A DNA stretch of 64,000 nucleotides from Ornatilinea sp. (GTDB taxonomy: Bacteria; Chloroflexota; Anaerolineae; Anaerolineales; Anaerolineaceae): assembly GCA_018433975.1 (NCBI GenBank), contig JAHDQE010000041.1:62001-126000 (forward strand). The letters are read 5' to 3'. Under the pieces are notes generated by a model. The model was not told the origin of the DNA. It ran no database searches and saw only the letters and a program-made list of their open reading frames with translations. Every line of letters starts with the position of its first letter. Position 1 is the stretch's first letter. Position numbers and translations under genes: made by a program. Shown here piece after piece: positions 18,977 through 29,913 of the stretch.

Positions 18977-20041
18977 ATGCCCCAGGCTTCATCATTCAAG
19001 CCCACTTCCACACAGGATTTTTTAAATTCTACGTTTCATTTAACCGGAGCTGTCACTGGAATTGGCAGTGTCCCTTATAAAAGCCCCTCCAAGGCTGTTG
19101 ATTTTGTTGAAGAAGTTTCTCCGGAAATTCCATTCTGGCCGAAACCGGTTCAGGGATTCCCTTGCAGCAACATGGTTGAGCAACTCGTCCAACCTTTTAA
19201 GGAATTGCTGCAAACAGGCACTGTACCGGGTTATTTCGTCCGTGAAGGTAAACTGGATGAATTGGTGGAGTTCCTTGTCAGTGGTGAAGTGGGGTTGAAG
19301 CCGGAGACAGCAGCCGGATTCTTTGCCTTTGAAGAAGCTTTGGAAGCAGGTCGTTTTGCCTCAGCAATAGCACTGAAAGGGCAGACAACCGGTCCGTTGA
19401 CTCTGTCGATGAATCTTTATCACGGAGACCGCTCCTTTATGGAAGTTCCAGAACTTCGGGGTGCGATCAGCAGTTATGTCAGCCGGACCGCATTGTGGCA
19501 GGTTGAGCGATTACAGCGTTGGGGAAAACCGGTCATTCTTTTCGTGAACGAGCCTTATCTGGCGGCCATAAAAGAAAGCCAGACGGAAGGAGCAGTTGCG
19601 TTGTTGGATACCGTCTTGAGCGCTGTAAAATCTGCGGGCGCATTTGTGGGTGTTCATAGCTGCGCTGCTCCGCCAGTGTTCAAAATCCTGGAAGAGGCTG
19701 CCCCCGATCTGGTTTCTTTTGACGCCAGTCAGGATATGGAAAAGTTTTTGAAGGATGAGGCCGCTCAAGAATACATTCGATCCGGTGGTAAGGTTGCTTT
19801 TGGTTTTTCTCCTATGAAAACCTCGAATAAAAATTTGAATGTCATGCCGCATTATTTGCGCTGGGTTATGTCGGTCCCTAAAGAGATTTCCACACGGGAA
19901 CTGGCACGCAATTCTCTGGTTACGGTAACCTGTGGATTGAGTGGTGTTGATCAGGATGATGCCCGCCGTACATTTGCACTTGCCCACCAGCTTGGAGATC
20001 GTCTTAAGAGATTGGCGGAGCGAGAGCCGGTAACCGAATAG
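18977..20041 (+). CDS. MetE-like zinc methyltransferase (cobalamin-independent methionine synthase C-terminal type)
   Basis: 354 residues, matching only the catalytic barrel of MetE. The zinc ligands fit: H227-x-C229 (GVHSCAAP) and C319 (TVTCGLSG), with an acidic residue expected between them. The N-terminus has TGIGSVPYKSPSKAVDF, common to this short-form family. Family knowledge: short MetE homologues transfer methyl groups to homocysteine, often from methyl-corrinoid proteins rather than folate. The UroD barrel fold is related, so a methanol/methylamine-type transferase is an alternative. A ribosome site (TTTGGAGGA) lies just before the ATG. Confidence 0.75.
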   Translation: MPQASSFKPTSTQDFLNSTFHLTGAVTGIGSVPYKSPSKAVDFVEEVSPEIPFWPKPVQGFPCSNMVEQLVQPFKELLQTGTVPGYFVREGKLDELVEFLVSGEVGLKPETAAGFFAFEEALEAGRFASAIALKGQTTGPLTLSMNLYHGDRSFMEVPELRGAISSYVSRTALWQVERLQRWGKPVILFVNEPYLAAIKESQTEGAVALLDTVLSAVKSAGAFVGVHSCAAPPVFKILEEAAPDLVSFDASQDMEKFLKDEAAQEYIRSGGKVAFGFSPMKTSNKNLNVMPHYLRWVMSVPKEISTRELARNSLVTVTCGLSGVDQDDARRTFALAHQLGDRLKRLAEREPVTE

Positions 20042-20053
20042 ACAAAAATTAAG

Positions 20054-20092
20054 AAAAGCAGCCGGAATCAAATGGATTCCGGCTGCTTTTTT
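20054..20092 (+). terminator. Strong intrinsic terminator
   Basis: A 16-bp stem (AAAAGCAGCCGGAATC with its complement) and an AAAT loop are followed by a T run, directly after the MetE-like gene. Confidence 0.92.
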
Positions 20093-20108
20093 AGTTAAAA
20101 AGAGTATT

Positions 20109-21362
20109 TCAGGGGGATTTAACGATCGCGACCGCGTCTATTGCAACTTCTCCAATCGTGCCTTCGGGGATATCCATCTGGAGGGAAACGGCAACCGATT
20201 CTCCATAAACTTCCGGAATCTTCCAAACGCCCAGAGAAACCCATTCTCCGGTTGGAGGAACCTGCTGCTGGATGGATACCGGATCTATTCCAAGTGTGCT
20301 GCCTTCAACGAAAAATGTGTAGCTGACCTGGGCACTCCCATTTACACCTGGAATCCAGGCGAAAATTTCGTATTGGTCTACCGGAATGCGCTCGGGAAAA
20401 TCCCAGATTACCTGAGCGGCCGAGGTAGGATTGACGAGAAATTGGAATTCATCGCCCCAGGCGGGGAGGTCTTCGCGTTTGTAAAGCGTATCTCGTGCTG
20501 TAATTGTGGCAGCGAGATTGTCCATGATATAAGTTTGCTGCGTACGGGGCAGCATGTTCAAGAGCGCGCCGGTTGATTCGGGAAGCTTTGCAATCAATGC
20601 CCGGTCAATTGCCACAACGGAATATTCATCGCGGTTCATCCAGCTGGTCGTGATTGACAGGATGCCCGGCTGGTCAATGTTATAAATGCCCAGACTGTGC
20701 CACAGGTCAAAGCTCTGGGGAGGCGTGGTGTAACTGGATTTGTAATTTACTTTCGGCTGTCCGATGATGGGCTCGAGCACCTGGTTCCCCAACGCAACGG
20801 TGAAATCCAGACTGCCACCTGAGCTGTAAAGGGTATCCAGAATATACAGTTCATACAGGCCCGGCTGCAGGGAGGTATCCATTACCCAGGCCGCTGCTGC
20901 ATTTCCAAAAGTGGCGTGATAGGGTTCAAGAATCTGCACATCCAGGCCAATATCCGATGAGGGAACCCACTGGGGGTTGGAAAAATCCGGATTACTGAGG
21001 ACGTTCAGGTCGTCATTAAGAATCACAGCGCTTTCGGCAATTCCGGGGATGGCAGGGACGATATCTCCGACATCCTCTACCTGAAATGCAGATGGCGGGT
21101 AGGGAGTGGGGGTTGGGAGAGGTGTTTCAGTGGGCAGCGGTGTGCTGGTGGGTGGCGGGGTTGGTGTAAAAGTTGCTGTGGGAGGAAGCGGAGTGGATGT
21201 GGCGGTGGGGAAGAGGTTAAAGGAGATCTTTGGGGACTTTACCCCCAGATAAACGGCTGCAGCCACTATCAGAACCGCAACCAGGGGAATCACCCAGGCC
21301 GCAATGTTATTATGGGAATGTTTGGTTTCCTGTTCTTCATTGTTGTTAATTTCTTCGTGCAT
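20109..21362 (-). CDS. Membrane-anchored outer protein with Thr/Pro linker and two golvesin-like repeats
   Basis: 417 residues. A short cytoplasmic head is followed by one membrane helix (about 22-42) and a Thr/Pro-rich spacer (about 52-92). The rest is beta-rich and outside the cell. Two segments (about 130-260 and 290-417) repeat the pattern 'GLYELYI ... W-slGiy-i ... vaiDralI/AVAI', as in golvesin-type sugar- or surface-binding domains. This assignment is tentative. It stands alone between a terminator and the marR-type gene. Function unknown. Confidence 0.6.
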   Translation of the reverse strand: MHEEINNNEEQETKHSHNNIAAWVIPLVAVLIVAAAVYLGVKSPKISFNLFPTATSTPLPPTATFTPTPPPTSTPLPTETPLPTPTPYPPSAFQVEDVGDIVPAIPGIAESAVILNDDLNVLSNPDFSNPQWVPSSDIGLDVQILEPYHATFGNAAAAWVMDTSLQPGLYELYILDTLYSSGGSLDFTVALGNQVLEPIIGQPKVNYKSSYTTPPQSFDLWHSLGIYNIDQPGILSITTSWMNRDEYSVVAIDRALIAKLPESTGALLNMLPRTQQTYIMDNLAATITARDTLYKREDLPAWGDEFQFLVNPTSAAQVIWDFPERIPVDQYEIFAWIPGVNGSAQVSYTFFVEGSTLGIDPVSIQQQVPPTGEWVSLGVWKIPEVYGESVAVSLQMDIPEGTIGEVAIDAVAIVKSP

Positions 21363-21542
21363 ATTCAGTTACCCGATTTAAGAAAAATTTGTTTTCAAGA
21401 TTATTTATCATACTATAAAAAACCGATCCGGAAGGTTTAATTTTGTTTTGAGATCTGTATAATGTTTTTGGATACGAGGATTGACGAAGAGCAATCCGCT
21501 TGATAATATTTCAATATCAAACTATTTGAATTCGAGGTAATT

Positions 21543-21989
21543 ATGGGAACCCATTATCAAGGAAAAGAAGATGAAGTTTTAGCGCTGGATGTTTTTATCA
21601 AACTTACCAGAGCCACGGATTCAATTAGCTCCAAACTCACACAGTGTGAAAGTTTGAAAGACCTTACGCCGAGTCAATTTGGCGTTCTGGAAATGGTCTA
21701 TCATTTAGGACCGCTCTCATTGGGTGAAATCAGTGCAAAATTATTAAAGAGCACTGGAAACATCACTGTGGTGATCGATAATCTTGAGAAAAACGGTTTT
21801 GCTGTCCGAGAAAGAGATCAACAAGACCGCCGTATTATTCGAGTGTCTTTGACATCCAAGGGGCGTGAACTCATTGAAAAGGTGTTCCCTTACCACGTAG
21901 AAGCAATTACGAAACAAATGAAAGTTTTAAGCAAAGAAGAGCAACAAACACTTGCAGATCTCTGCAAGCGGTTAGGTACACAACAATAA
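21543..21989 (+). CDS. MarR-family transcriptional regulator
   Basis: 148 residues with the winged-helix core (about 40-110): LGEISAKLLKSTGNITVVIDNL as recognition helix and RDQQDRRIIRVSLT as the wing with the family D-x-R-D/R-R motif. It lies 26 nt upstream of wrbA and probably regulates the wrbA-lmbE operon in response to oxidants or phenolic compounds (inference). GAGGTAATT lies before the ATG. Confidence 0.9.
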   Translation: MGTHYQGKEDEVLALDVFIKLTRATDSISSKLTQCESLKDLTPSQFGVLEMVYHLGPLSLGEISAKLLKSTGNITVVIDNLEKNGFAVRERDQQDRRIIRVSLTSKGRELIEKVFPYHVEAITKQMKVLSKEEQQTLADLCKRLGTQQ

Positions 21990-22015
21990 CATTTCAAAAA
22001 ATATTGGAGAATACA

Positions 22016-22681
22016 ATGTCAAAAACTAAATTAGCAGTTATTTACTATAGTTCTACCGGAACAAATTATCAGATGGCTCTGGCAGCAAAAGAAGAGGCCG
22101 AATCTGAAGGTGCGGAAGTACGACTTAGAAAAGTGCGGGAACTTGCTCCCGATGCCGCCATTGATGCAAATCCGGCCTGGCGGGCAAATGTTGAAGCTAC
22201 GAAAGATATCCCGGAAGCTTCTCTGGATGATTTGGAGTGGGCAGATGCGTTTATCTTCGGGACACCTACCCGTTTTGGAAATGTCACTTCACAAATGAAG
22301 CAGTTCATTGATATTACCGGTCCGCTGTGGGCCCAGGGCAAATTGAGCAATAAAGTGGTTGCCGGGTTTACCAGCGCAGGCAATGATCATGGTGGACAGG
22401 AATCCACTTTGTTGGCCCTGTATAATTCGTTTTATCATTGGGGCACTTTTATCGTGCCTCCAGGATATACTGACCCATCCGTTTCAAAAAGCGGCGGGAA
22501 TCCCTATGGGGTGAGCACTACTGCCCGAGGGGAACCGATTAAACCCGAGGTTTTGGACTCTGTTCGCTACATGACCCGCAGAGTGCTGCAAGTTTCGGGT
22601 TGGATTGAAGCCGGTAAAAGAAGTGAATTCGCAGATGTTCCGGCCAGGAATCGGGTGTCCTCCAGTTCCAGCCTGTCTTGA
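22016..22681 (+). CDS. wrbA: NAD(P)H:quinone oxidoreductase WrbA-type flavoprotein
   Basis: 221 residues from ATG 22016, which has GGAGA at 22006-22010. An earlier TTG at 22004 would bury that site. It is a flavodoxin fold with FMN loop YYSSTGTNYQ, GTPTRFGNVTSQMK, and the WrbA loop SAGNDHGGQESTLL. Family knowledge: a tetrameric FMN enzyme that reduces quinones by two electrons. MarR control and an overlapping lmbE-like gene suggest a small stress operon. Confidence 0.92.
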   Translation: MSKTKLAVIYYSSTGTNYQMALAAKEEAESEGAEVRLRKVRELAPDAAIDANPAWRANVEATKDIPEASLDDLEWADAFIFGTPTRFGNVTSQMKQFIDITGPLWAQGKLSNKVVAGFTSAGNDHGGQESTLLALYNSFYHWGTFIVPPGYTDPSVSKSGGNPYGVSTTARGEPIKPEVLDSVRYMTRRVLQVSGWIEAGKRSEFADVPARNRVSSSSSLS

Positions 22682-22698
22682 GCAAAGGACTTAAAGTA

Positions 22699-23535
22699 AT
22701 GAACAAAAATATCCTGGCAGTTTTCGCGCATCCGGACGATGAGGCCTTTGGGTCAGGGGGTACCCTGGCTAAATATGCAGGTGAGGGCCACCATGTCGTA
22801 CTGGTTTGTGCCACCCGGGGGGAGGTGGGAGAAATCGCGGATGAGAGCCTGGCAACACCGGAGACCCTGGGCCAGGTGAGAGAAAAAGAACTGCGGTGCG
22901 CGGCAGCAAAAATTGGTGTGTCTGAATTGATTTTTCTGAATTATCGCGATTCGGGGATGATCGGCACGCCAGAGAATGAGAATCCGAAGGCTCTTATCAA
23001 CGCTCCCGCTGAAGAAGTCGTTCCGGAAATTGTCAGGATTATCCGGGAAGTTCAACCACAGGTTGTCATCACTTTTGAACCTAACGGCGGATATGGACAT
23101 CCCGACCATATTGCTATTCATAAACATACCGTGGCTGCTTTTCATCTGGCGGCTGATGGACAGTATAAACCCGAATTGGGGTCGGCCTGGCAGCCTGACC
23201 GGCTTTTTTATACGGCGATACCGAGCTCTTTCTTCCTGGAAGTGCGGGATAAAATGAGCGCGTTGGGAATGGATACTTCCGACCTCGATCGTTTTGAGGA
23301 AGCCGGTGAACACTGGCCGGACGAACAGATCCATGTTGTTATTGATGTGAAGGATTGGGTCGAGGCGAAATGGGAGGCGCTGTACTGCCACCGTACGCAG
23401 TTTGGTCCCAACAATCTCTTCCGGCGCCTTCCCGAAGAAACTATGAAACAAATGATGGGAAAAGAACACTACGCTCTGGCATGGCCGGTGCCGGAAAAAG
23501 AGATGATGCTTTCCAATTTGCTGGAAGGCCTGTGA
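22699..23535 (+). CDS. PIG-L/LmbE family zinc de-N-acetylase
   Basis: 278 residues from ATG 22699, with AAAGGA nine bases upstream. A TTG at 22678 overlapping the wrbA stop is an alternative. Zinc motifs: AHPDDEAFGSGGT (His, Asp, Asp) and GHPDHIAIH. Family knowledge: enzymes of this type remove an N-acetyl group from GlcNAc conjugates, as in mycothiol and bacillithiol synthesis. A thiol-cofactor role next to a quinone reductase is plausible but not shown. Confidence 0.85.
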   Translation: MNKNILAVFAHPDDEAFGSGGTLAKYAGEGHHVVLVCATRGEVGEIADESLATPETLGQVREKELRCAAAKIGVSELIFLNYRDSGMIGTPENENPKALINAPAEEVVPEIVRIIREVQPQVVITFEPNGGYGHPDHIAIHKHTVAAFHLAADGQYKPELGSAWQPDRLFYTAIPSSFFLEVRDKMSALGMDTSDLDRFEEAGEHWPDEQIHVVIDVKDWVEAKWEALYCHRTQFGPNNLFRRLPEETMKQMMGKEHYALAWPVPEKEMMLSNLLEGL

Positions 23536-23582
23536 AAATAGTGAGCAGGACAGCAATGGATCGCCGTTAATTATCCTTAAAA

Positions 23583-23618
23583 AATTCAGCAGGCCTTATT
23601 TACAGGGCCTGCTGAATT
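23583..23618. terminator. Bidirectional hairpin between convergent genes
   Basis: A perfect 13-bp inverted repeat AATTCAGCAGGCC / GGCCTGCTGAATT lies between the lmbE-like gene and hppA. Confidence 0.75.
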
Positions 23619-23646
23619 CTTATGGTTTACTTTTTATTCCACAAAT

Positions 23647-25719
23647 TTAGAACAGATGGAAAGCGGCGATGATGGGGGCAAACAGGGAGGATACAAGGGA
23701 CATGACGGTGATGAGGGTATTTAAGGAAGGTCCTGCTGTGTCTTTGAAGGGATCACCCACTGTATCACCCACCACGGCGGCTTTATGTGCTTCAGAGCCG
23801 GGGCCGCCATATTGTCCGGTTTCGATGAATTTTTTAGCGTTATCCCACAGACCGCCTGCATTGGACATCAGGAGCGCAAAGAGCACGCCGGTGAAGATGG
23901 CGCCGCCCAGGAACCCGCCCAACGCGTCAGGGCCGAGGATGAAACCAACCAGAAGCGGCAGGCCCACGGCCAGGAAAGCAGGCAATACGAGGGATGAAAG
24001 AGCACCTTGAGCGGCCAGGCCTACACAGGTGGCATAATCCGGTTTTTCGGTCCCGGCCAGAATTCCAGGGTGTTCCCGGAACTGGCGGCGGACTTCTTCG
24101 ATCATGTCGAAAGCGTTATGCGTTACGGAAAGCATGGTGAGGGCGCTGAAGAGCGGGGGAGTCATAGCACCAAGGAAAACGCCGGCCACAACCACAGGGT
24201 TACGCAGGCTGATGGACAGTATGATGCCGCGCGCCTCAACCACTTCGGCGTATGCTGCGAACAGAGCCAGTACGGTCAGAGCGGCTGCGCTGATGGAAAA
24301 GCCTTTGGTGATGGCTTTGGCGGTGTTACCGGCCGAGTCCAGTATGTCGGCGGTATCGATCACACTTTGCGGCATTCCTGCCATCTCGGCAATTCCACGG
24401 GCATTATCCACAATGGGGCCGTAAGCATCGGATGAAACGATCATGCCACTGATTGAAAGCATCCCAACGGCTGCGACACCCACACCATAAATACCGCTCA
24501 AACCGGAAGCTTCTGAAAGGTAATAAGAGCCCAGTGTGGCAATTACGATCCCGATCACAGACGGGACGATACTGATCAATCCGTAACTGAAGCCGGTGAT
24601 GATGTTGATGGCAGAACCGGATCCGGAAACTTTTGCCGTTTCTAATACCGGTTTATGGTCATCGGAGGTGAAGTAATCGGAGGTGAAACCAATCACCACA
24701 CCGGTGCCGATGCCGATCAAGGTGGACCATAAAACGCCGATATTATAATTTCCCAGAAATACCAGAGGGATGATCATAACAGCCAGGAAGATACAGGTCA
24801 GTACGGTGCCCCGGTTAAGGGCCGGCCCTGGTTTCCCGTTTTCTCCTACGCGGACAAATTGGATGCCCAGCAGGGAAGCAAAAATTCCCAGGGTACAGAT
24901 GATCAAGGGGAGCAGGGTGTATTTAGCCTGTAATTCCGGAGTGGAAAAGCCAATACCCAGCAGCATGACGGCCACAGCACTGGCGACATAACTGTCGAAG
25001 ATATCGGCTCCCATGCCGGCCACATCTCCTACATTATCTCCCACGTTATCGGCAACGACAGCGGGGTTCCGGGGATCATCTTCCGGGATACCTACTTCCA
25101 CCTTGCCAACCAGATCCGCGGCGATATCCGCGGTCTTGGTATAGATACCACCACCTGCTTTAGCCAGCAGTGCCAATGTGGAGGCCCCGAAGCTAAACCC
25201 GAGGACGATTTCCGCATCGCCCGTGATGTGATAGATGAGTGTCATGCCGGTTACCGCCAGGCCCACCATTGCCAGACCCATGACAGCACCGGCATAGAAA
25301 GCAACCCGGAAAGCCGTATTCAGGTCTTTGTTGGCGGCGGTGGCACTGCGCACATTTGCATGTACTGCAATCCCCATCCCCATATACCCTGCTATTGCCG
25401 AGCACAGCGCCCCGAAAATGAAGGCGACGGCGGTGGTCAATCCTTTGGCAGCATTGATCGTGACCTCACCGGTTCCGAAATGTGCAATGTCAAAGCTGAA
25501 GACAATCGCGATGATGATGCCAAGTCCTACGGCAACCAGTCCCAATGCCTTGTAGAGGCGGATCAAATAGGAACTCGCGCCTTCTTGAATCCATGAGGCT
25601 ACTTCCTGCGCGCGTTCTGTGCCAGGGTCCTGTTTCTTGACCCAAAAGTAAAGCCAAACAGCAACACCGATGGATAGAATTCCAGCGGCCAGTGAAACGA
25701 GAAACCAAGTTTGATTCAT
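23647..25719 (-). CDS. hppA: K+-independent H+-translocating membrane pyrophosphatase
   Basis: 690 residues with about sixteen membrane helices. The PPi/Mg site is complete: [18 protein letters not shown] and [21 protein letters not shown]. The segment [12 protein letters not shown] has Lys and Thr at the two positions that separate K+-independent enzymes (KxxT) from K+-dependent ones (AxxG/A). So the protein should pump protons without K+ and is unlikely to be a Na+ pump. It couples pyrophosphate hydrolysis to an ion gradient in the cytoplasmic membrane. GGAGAG six bases before the ATG supports the start. Confidence 0.95.
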   Translation of the reverse strand: MNQTWFLVSLAAGILSIGVAVWLYFWVKKQDPGTERAQEVASWIQEGASSYLIRLYKALGLVAVGLGIIIAIVFSFDIAHFGTGEVTINAAKGLTTAVAFIFGALCSAIAGYMGMGIAVHANVRSATAANKDLNTAFRVAFYAGAVMGLAMVGLAVTGMTLIYHITGDAEIVLGFSFGASTLALLAKAGGGIYTKTADIAADLVGKVEVGIPEDDPRNPAVVADNVGDNVGDVAGMGADIFDSYVASAVAVMLLGIGFSTPELQAKYTLLPLIICTLGIFASLLGIQFVRVGENGKPGPALNRGTVLTCIFLAVMIIPLVFLGNYNIGVLWSTLIGIGTGVVIGFTSDYFTSDDHKPVLETAKVSGSGSAINIITGFSYGLISIVPSVIGIVIATLGSYYLSEASGLSGIYGVGVAAVGMLSISGMIVSSDAYGPIVDNARGIAEMAGMPQSVIDTADILDSAGNTAKAITKGFSISAAALTVLALFAAYAEVVEARGIILSISLRNPVVVAGVFLGAMTPPLFSALTMLSVTHNAFDMIEEVRRQFREHPGILAGTEKPDYATCVGLAAQGALSSLVLPAFLAVGLPLLVGFILGPDALGGFLGGAIFTGVLFALLMSNAGGLWDNAKKFIETGQYGGPGSEAHKAAVVGDTVGDPFKDTAGPSLNTLITVMSLVSSLFAPIIAAFHLF

Positions 25720-25906
25720 GCGAATCTCTCCGATAAAAAATAGTAGGTGATGGATTGGAATTGATATACTTCACCCCACTTTTGAGCGAGAAAATAAATT
25801 TCTAAGAAATTTTCGCTCTACAGCGGGGCGAAATTTACAAATCTGTATTTATGGGTTGTTTAATAATAGATTTTGACAATTTAACCATCATTGTGATCCC
25901 ATACCG

Positions 25907-26668
25907 TTACATTCTTGCAGAACGCCACCAGTTGTGGTGTTGCTCACGGAGCGTATTCCTATCCGGAAGTGGGAAATACAGCAGTTTATTCTGTACACCT
26001 ACGTAAATCCCGGATTTGAGGGTGCGGTAAGGGAATGAAGCACTGGAAATCCGGTCAACCATCTTGGTGGATTTCATTTTAAGCCCCGACAGACAGCTGC
26101 GCAGATGTTCCATCTGGTTGTAAGGCAAATCCCCTACGGCACCGTCTTCGGGATCGGTTGCTAATTCTCCCAGTCGGAGTTCAGCGAAGCAAATTGCCGG
26201 CAGTGTAACCAGCGATTCGGGATTTTGCACAATAAGATTGTAGAACCTTACGGGGTCCAACCTGCTGACCACCATGGGCGTTACGGGAGCGATCTCTTGA
26301 TAAAGATGCAGTTCTCCTTCTATTGCTTTTGGGAACTGATTGCTGGGCTCTAATCCAAGAGTCCGGCCATCTTGAGTTGTCAGGTAAAGTTTCTGGAGAG
26401 CTGTAGTGGGAATATGTTCCAGAACCCGGTAAACAGAAATATAGATAGAAGCCTTTGGCTCGCCTTCTTCATGGGGGACGCAACGTGAAACACCCTCATC
26501 AATTCGGAAGAAATCACTGCGGAAATCCGGATCAATTTCAAAAAAGATTGCCTGGCCGCTGGATTTTTTTTGTGTTCCAACTGCGTAGTAAACACCAAAT
26601 TCTTCTGGTGAGAGCATTGAGGCAATCAGCGCTTCCGGCAATAAGGATAAATACAGATGTACCGTCAT
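25907..26668 (-). CDS. Hypothetical protein (253 aa)
   Basis: A soluble protein with no signal or membrane helix and no motif I can name. It starts MTVHLYLSLLPEALIASMLSP, then has an alpha/beta pattern, a possible metal-poor core (FFEIDPDFRSDFF), and ends in an aromatic tail (HHNWWRSARM). AGGAGG is ideally placed before the ATG at 26668, so the gene is surely translated. It stands alone. Function unknown. Confidence 0.7.
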   Translation of the reverse strand: MTVHLYLSLLPEALIASMLSPEEFGVYYAVGTQKKSSGQAIFFEIDPDFRSDFFRIDEGVSRCVPHEEGEPKASIYISVYRVLEHIPTTALQKLYLTTQDGRTLGLEPSNQFPKAIEGELHLYQEIAPVTPMVVSRLDPVRFYNLIVQNPESLVTLPAICFAELRLGELATDPEDGAVGDLPYNQMEHLRSCLSGLKMKSTKMVDRISSASFPYRTLKSGIYVGVQNKLLYFPLPDRNTLREQHHNWWRSARM

Positions 26669-27034
26669 AGCGTCCTCCTTATTTCTTGGTGATTATGGAG
26701 TGTATGATCGTAAGACTAATTCACCCCAACGGATTGAATGTTATAAACCCATTTTACAGCAATTATAAGTTTAACATAAGTAACAATATTAAATTTTGAT
26801 TAATGAATTCTACTGGTGATTTCAGGATGAAAGTCATACTTTGCCAGAATTTTGTTTTATTTTCGTGTAGATTAAATGCGGCTCATTCTAAGTGTAAATT
26901 AAAAACTAAAGATAAGTGGGATTTTTTATGATAGTATAGGTGTTCTGGGTTTACATTTATATAGGAATACAATCAACGAAACAGGGGAAAATTTTCCCCA
27001 ACGTAAACGAAAAATAAATTTCTGGGGCTTATGA
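26669..27034. other. 366-bp divergent intergenic region
   Basis: No coding sequence is supported. It is AT-rich with promoter-like stretches for both flanking genes and one notable palindrome at 26984-26999. Confidence 0.4.
26984..26999. promoter_or_regulatory. Perfect 16-bp palindrome upstream of dedA-like gene
   Basis: GGGGAAAATTTTCCCC sits 36-51 bp before the DedA start, in the expected leader/promoter zone. It is a good operator candidate with unknown regulator. Confidence 0.4.
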
Positions 27035-27679
27035 ATGAATTTAGGCATAATTCTTGACGGCATCAAAACCTGGGCGGAATCCATTATCGGCACCATGGGG
27101 TATCCCGGTCTGACCCTGATTATGTTTTTGGAGAATGTTTTTCCTCCCATTCCCTCCGAGATCGTACTGCCTCTGGCGGGAAGTCTGACGATTACAGGTC
27201 GCTTCACCATTCTGTGGGTAGTGTTCTGGGGAATGGTGGGGTCTTTGCTGGGGGCGCTGTTTTTCTATGCGCTTGGCATGTGGCTGGGGGAAGAGCGGGT
27301 CCGTTGGATCATTGAGAAATATGGAAAATGGGCCATGCTCTCGGCGGATGATTTTGATAAAGCAGTGGATTGGTTTGACCGGTTTGGGGACCTGGTGATT
27401 TTCTTTGGCCGGATGGTCCCGGTTGTGCGCAGTCTGGTGTCTATCCCTGCGGGGATGGCCAAAATGAATATGGTGAAATTTGTTCTTTATACGATCGTTG
27501 GAACTTCGCTGTGGAATTTTTTGCTGGCAATCGCAGGACGTTTGCTGGGGTCGAGCTGGCCGGTGGTCGCGGATTGGATTGGCGTTTACCAGAATGTCGT
27601 TTTTGCTTTGAGTAGCGCTGCCGTGGCTGCCTTTATTGGCTTACGGCTCTGGAGGCGCCGGCAAAAGAAATCCGTATAA
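27035..27679 (+). CDS. DedA/VTT-domain membrane protein
   Basis: 214 residues with five to six helices including two re-entrant segments. VTT motifs: ENVFPPIPSEIVLPLAG near residue 35 and FFGRMVPVVRSLVSIPAG near 125 (with the conserved Gly-Arg and the proline-containing loop). Family knowledge: DedA proteins act in envelope lipid homeostasis (undecaprenyl-phosphate or phospholipid flipping) and proton-motive-force maintenance. It ends in a terminator shared with groEL. Confidence 0.88.
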   Translation: MNLGIILDGIKTWAESIIGTMGYPGLTLIMFLENVFPPIPSEIVLPLAGSLTITGRFTILWVVFWGMVGSLLGALFFYALGMWLGEERVRWIIEKYGKWAMLSADDFDKAVDWFDRFGDLVIFFGRMVPVVRSLVSIPAGMAKMNMVKFVLYTIVGTSLWNFLLAIAGRLLGSSWPVVADWIGVYQNVVFALSSAAVAAFIGLRLWRRRQKKSV

Positions 27680-27732
27680 AAAGGCCGGGCAGATAAGGAA
27701 GTTTGGACCAGGTCAGGACAATATAAAAATAA

Positions 27733-27767
27733 AACAGGCCGGGATAAAACCCGACCTGTTCTTTTTT
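27733..27767. terminator. Bidirectional intrinsic terminator between dedA-like gene and groEL
   Basis: An 11-bp stem AACAGGCCGGG / CCCGACCTGTT (one mismatch) has T-rich tails on both strands. Confidence 0.85.
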
Positions 27768-27781
27768 CCTTAGGCTTACTT

Positions 27782-29443
<1,662 letters not shown>

Positions 29444-29465
29444 TTATTATTAATAATGGGATTGA

Positions 29466-29762
29466 TTACTCTTCAATAACTGCAAGAATATCGCTCTCAC
29501 GAAGGATAAGAAGTTTCTTGCCGTCAATTTTAATTTCAGTGCCGCCATATTTGGCATACAATACCATGTCGCCAACTTTGACATCTAAAGCGATTCGTTT
29601 GCCTTCGTCATCGCGTTCGCCGGGGCCAATAGAGAGAACAACACCCTTTTGGGGTTTTTCTTTTGCTGTTTCGGGGAGGAAGAGACCACTGCTGGTTTTT
29701 TCTTCCTGTTCCTGGGGTTCAACCACTACTCGATTTCCGAGGGGTTTCAGATTGACTGCCAT
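29466..29762 (-). CDS. groES: Co-chaperonin GroES (Hsp10)
   Basis: 98 residues from ATG 29762 ([16 protein letters not shown]), chosen because GGAGG lies seven to eight bases upstream and family members start at this point. A further ATG at 29780 would add six unrelated residues. The mobile loop and the [17 protein letters not shown] strand are intact. Confidence 0.97.
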   Translation of the reverse strand: MAVNLKPLGNRVVVEPQEQEEKTSSGLFLPETAKEKPQKGVVLSIGPGERDDEGKRIALDVKVGDMVLYAKYGGTEIKIDGKKLLILRESDILAVIEE

Positions 29763-29800
29763 AAACTGCCTCCTGTTCAAGCTTTTTGTTTACATAATTT

Positions 29801-29827
29801 TTAGCACTCGCAACAATAGAGTGCTAA
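29801..29827. promoter_or_regulatory. CIRCE operator (HrcA-binding)
   Basis: A perfect TTAGCACTC-N9-GAGTGCTAA lies in the leader just downstream of the groES promoter. It predicts heat-shock repression by HrcA, whose gene is outside the window. Confidence 0.97.
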
Positions 29828-29837
29828 TGTATAAAAA

Positions 29838-29866
29838 ATAATAATCTTCTTTTAAGAATTCGTCAA
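29838..29866 (-). promoter_or_regulatory. groESL promoter
   Basis: On the minus strand, TTGACG (29866-29861), a 17-nt spacer and TATTAT (29843-29838). The start of transcription falls just before CIRCE. Confidence 0.75.
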
Positions 29867-29913
29867 GAGAATGGGAGAGGTTTTAATAAAATTCTGATAT
29901 TTTTTTATGCGGA

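Noticed and set aside
24007..25596. Several long plus-strand frames opposite hppA and groEL
   Set aside because: Shadow frames of strongly conserved minus-strand genes.
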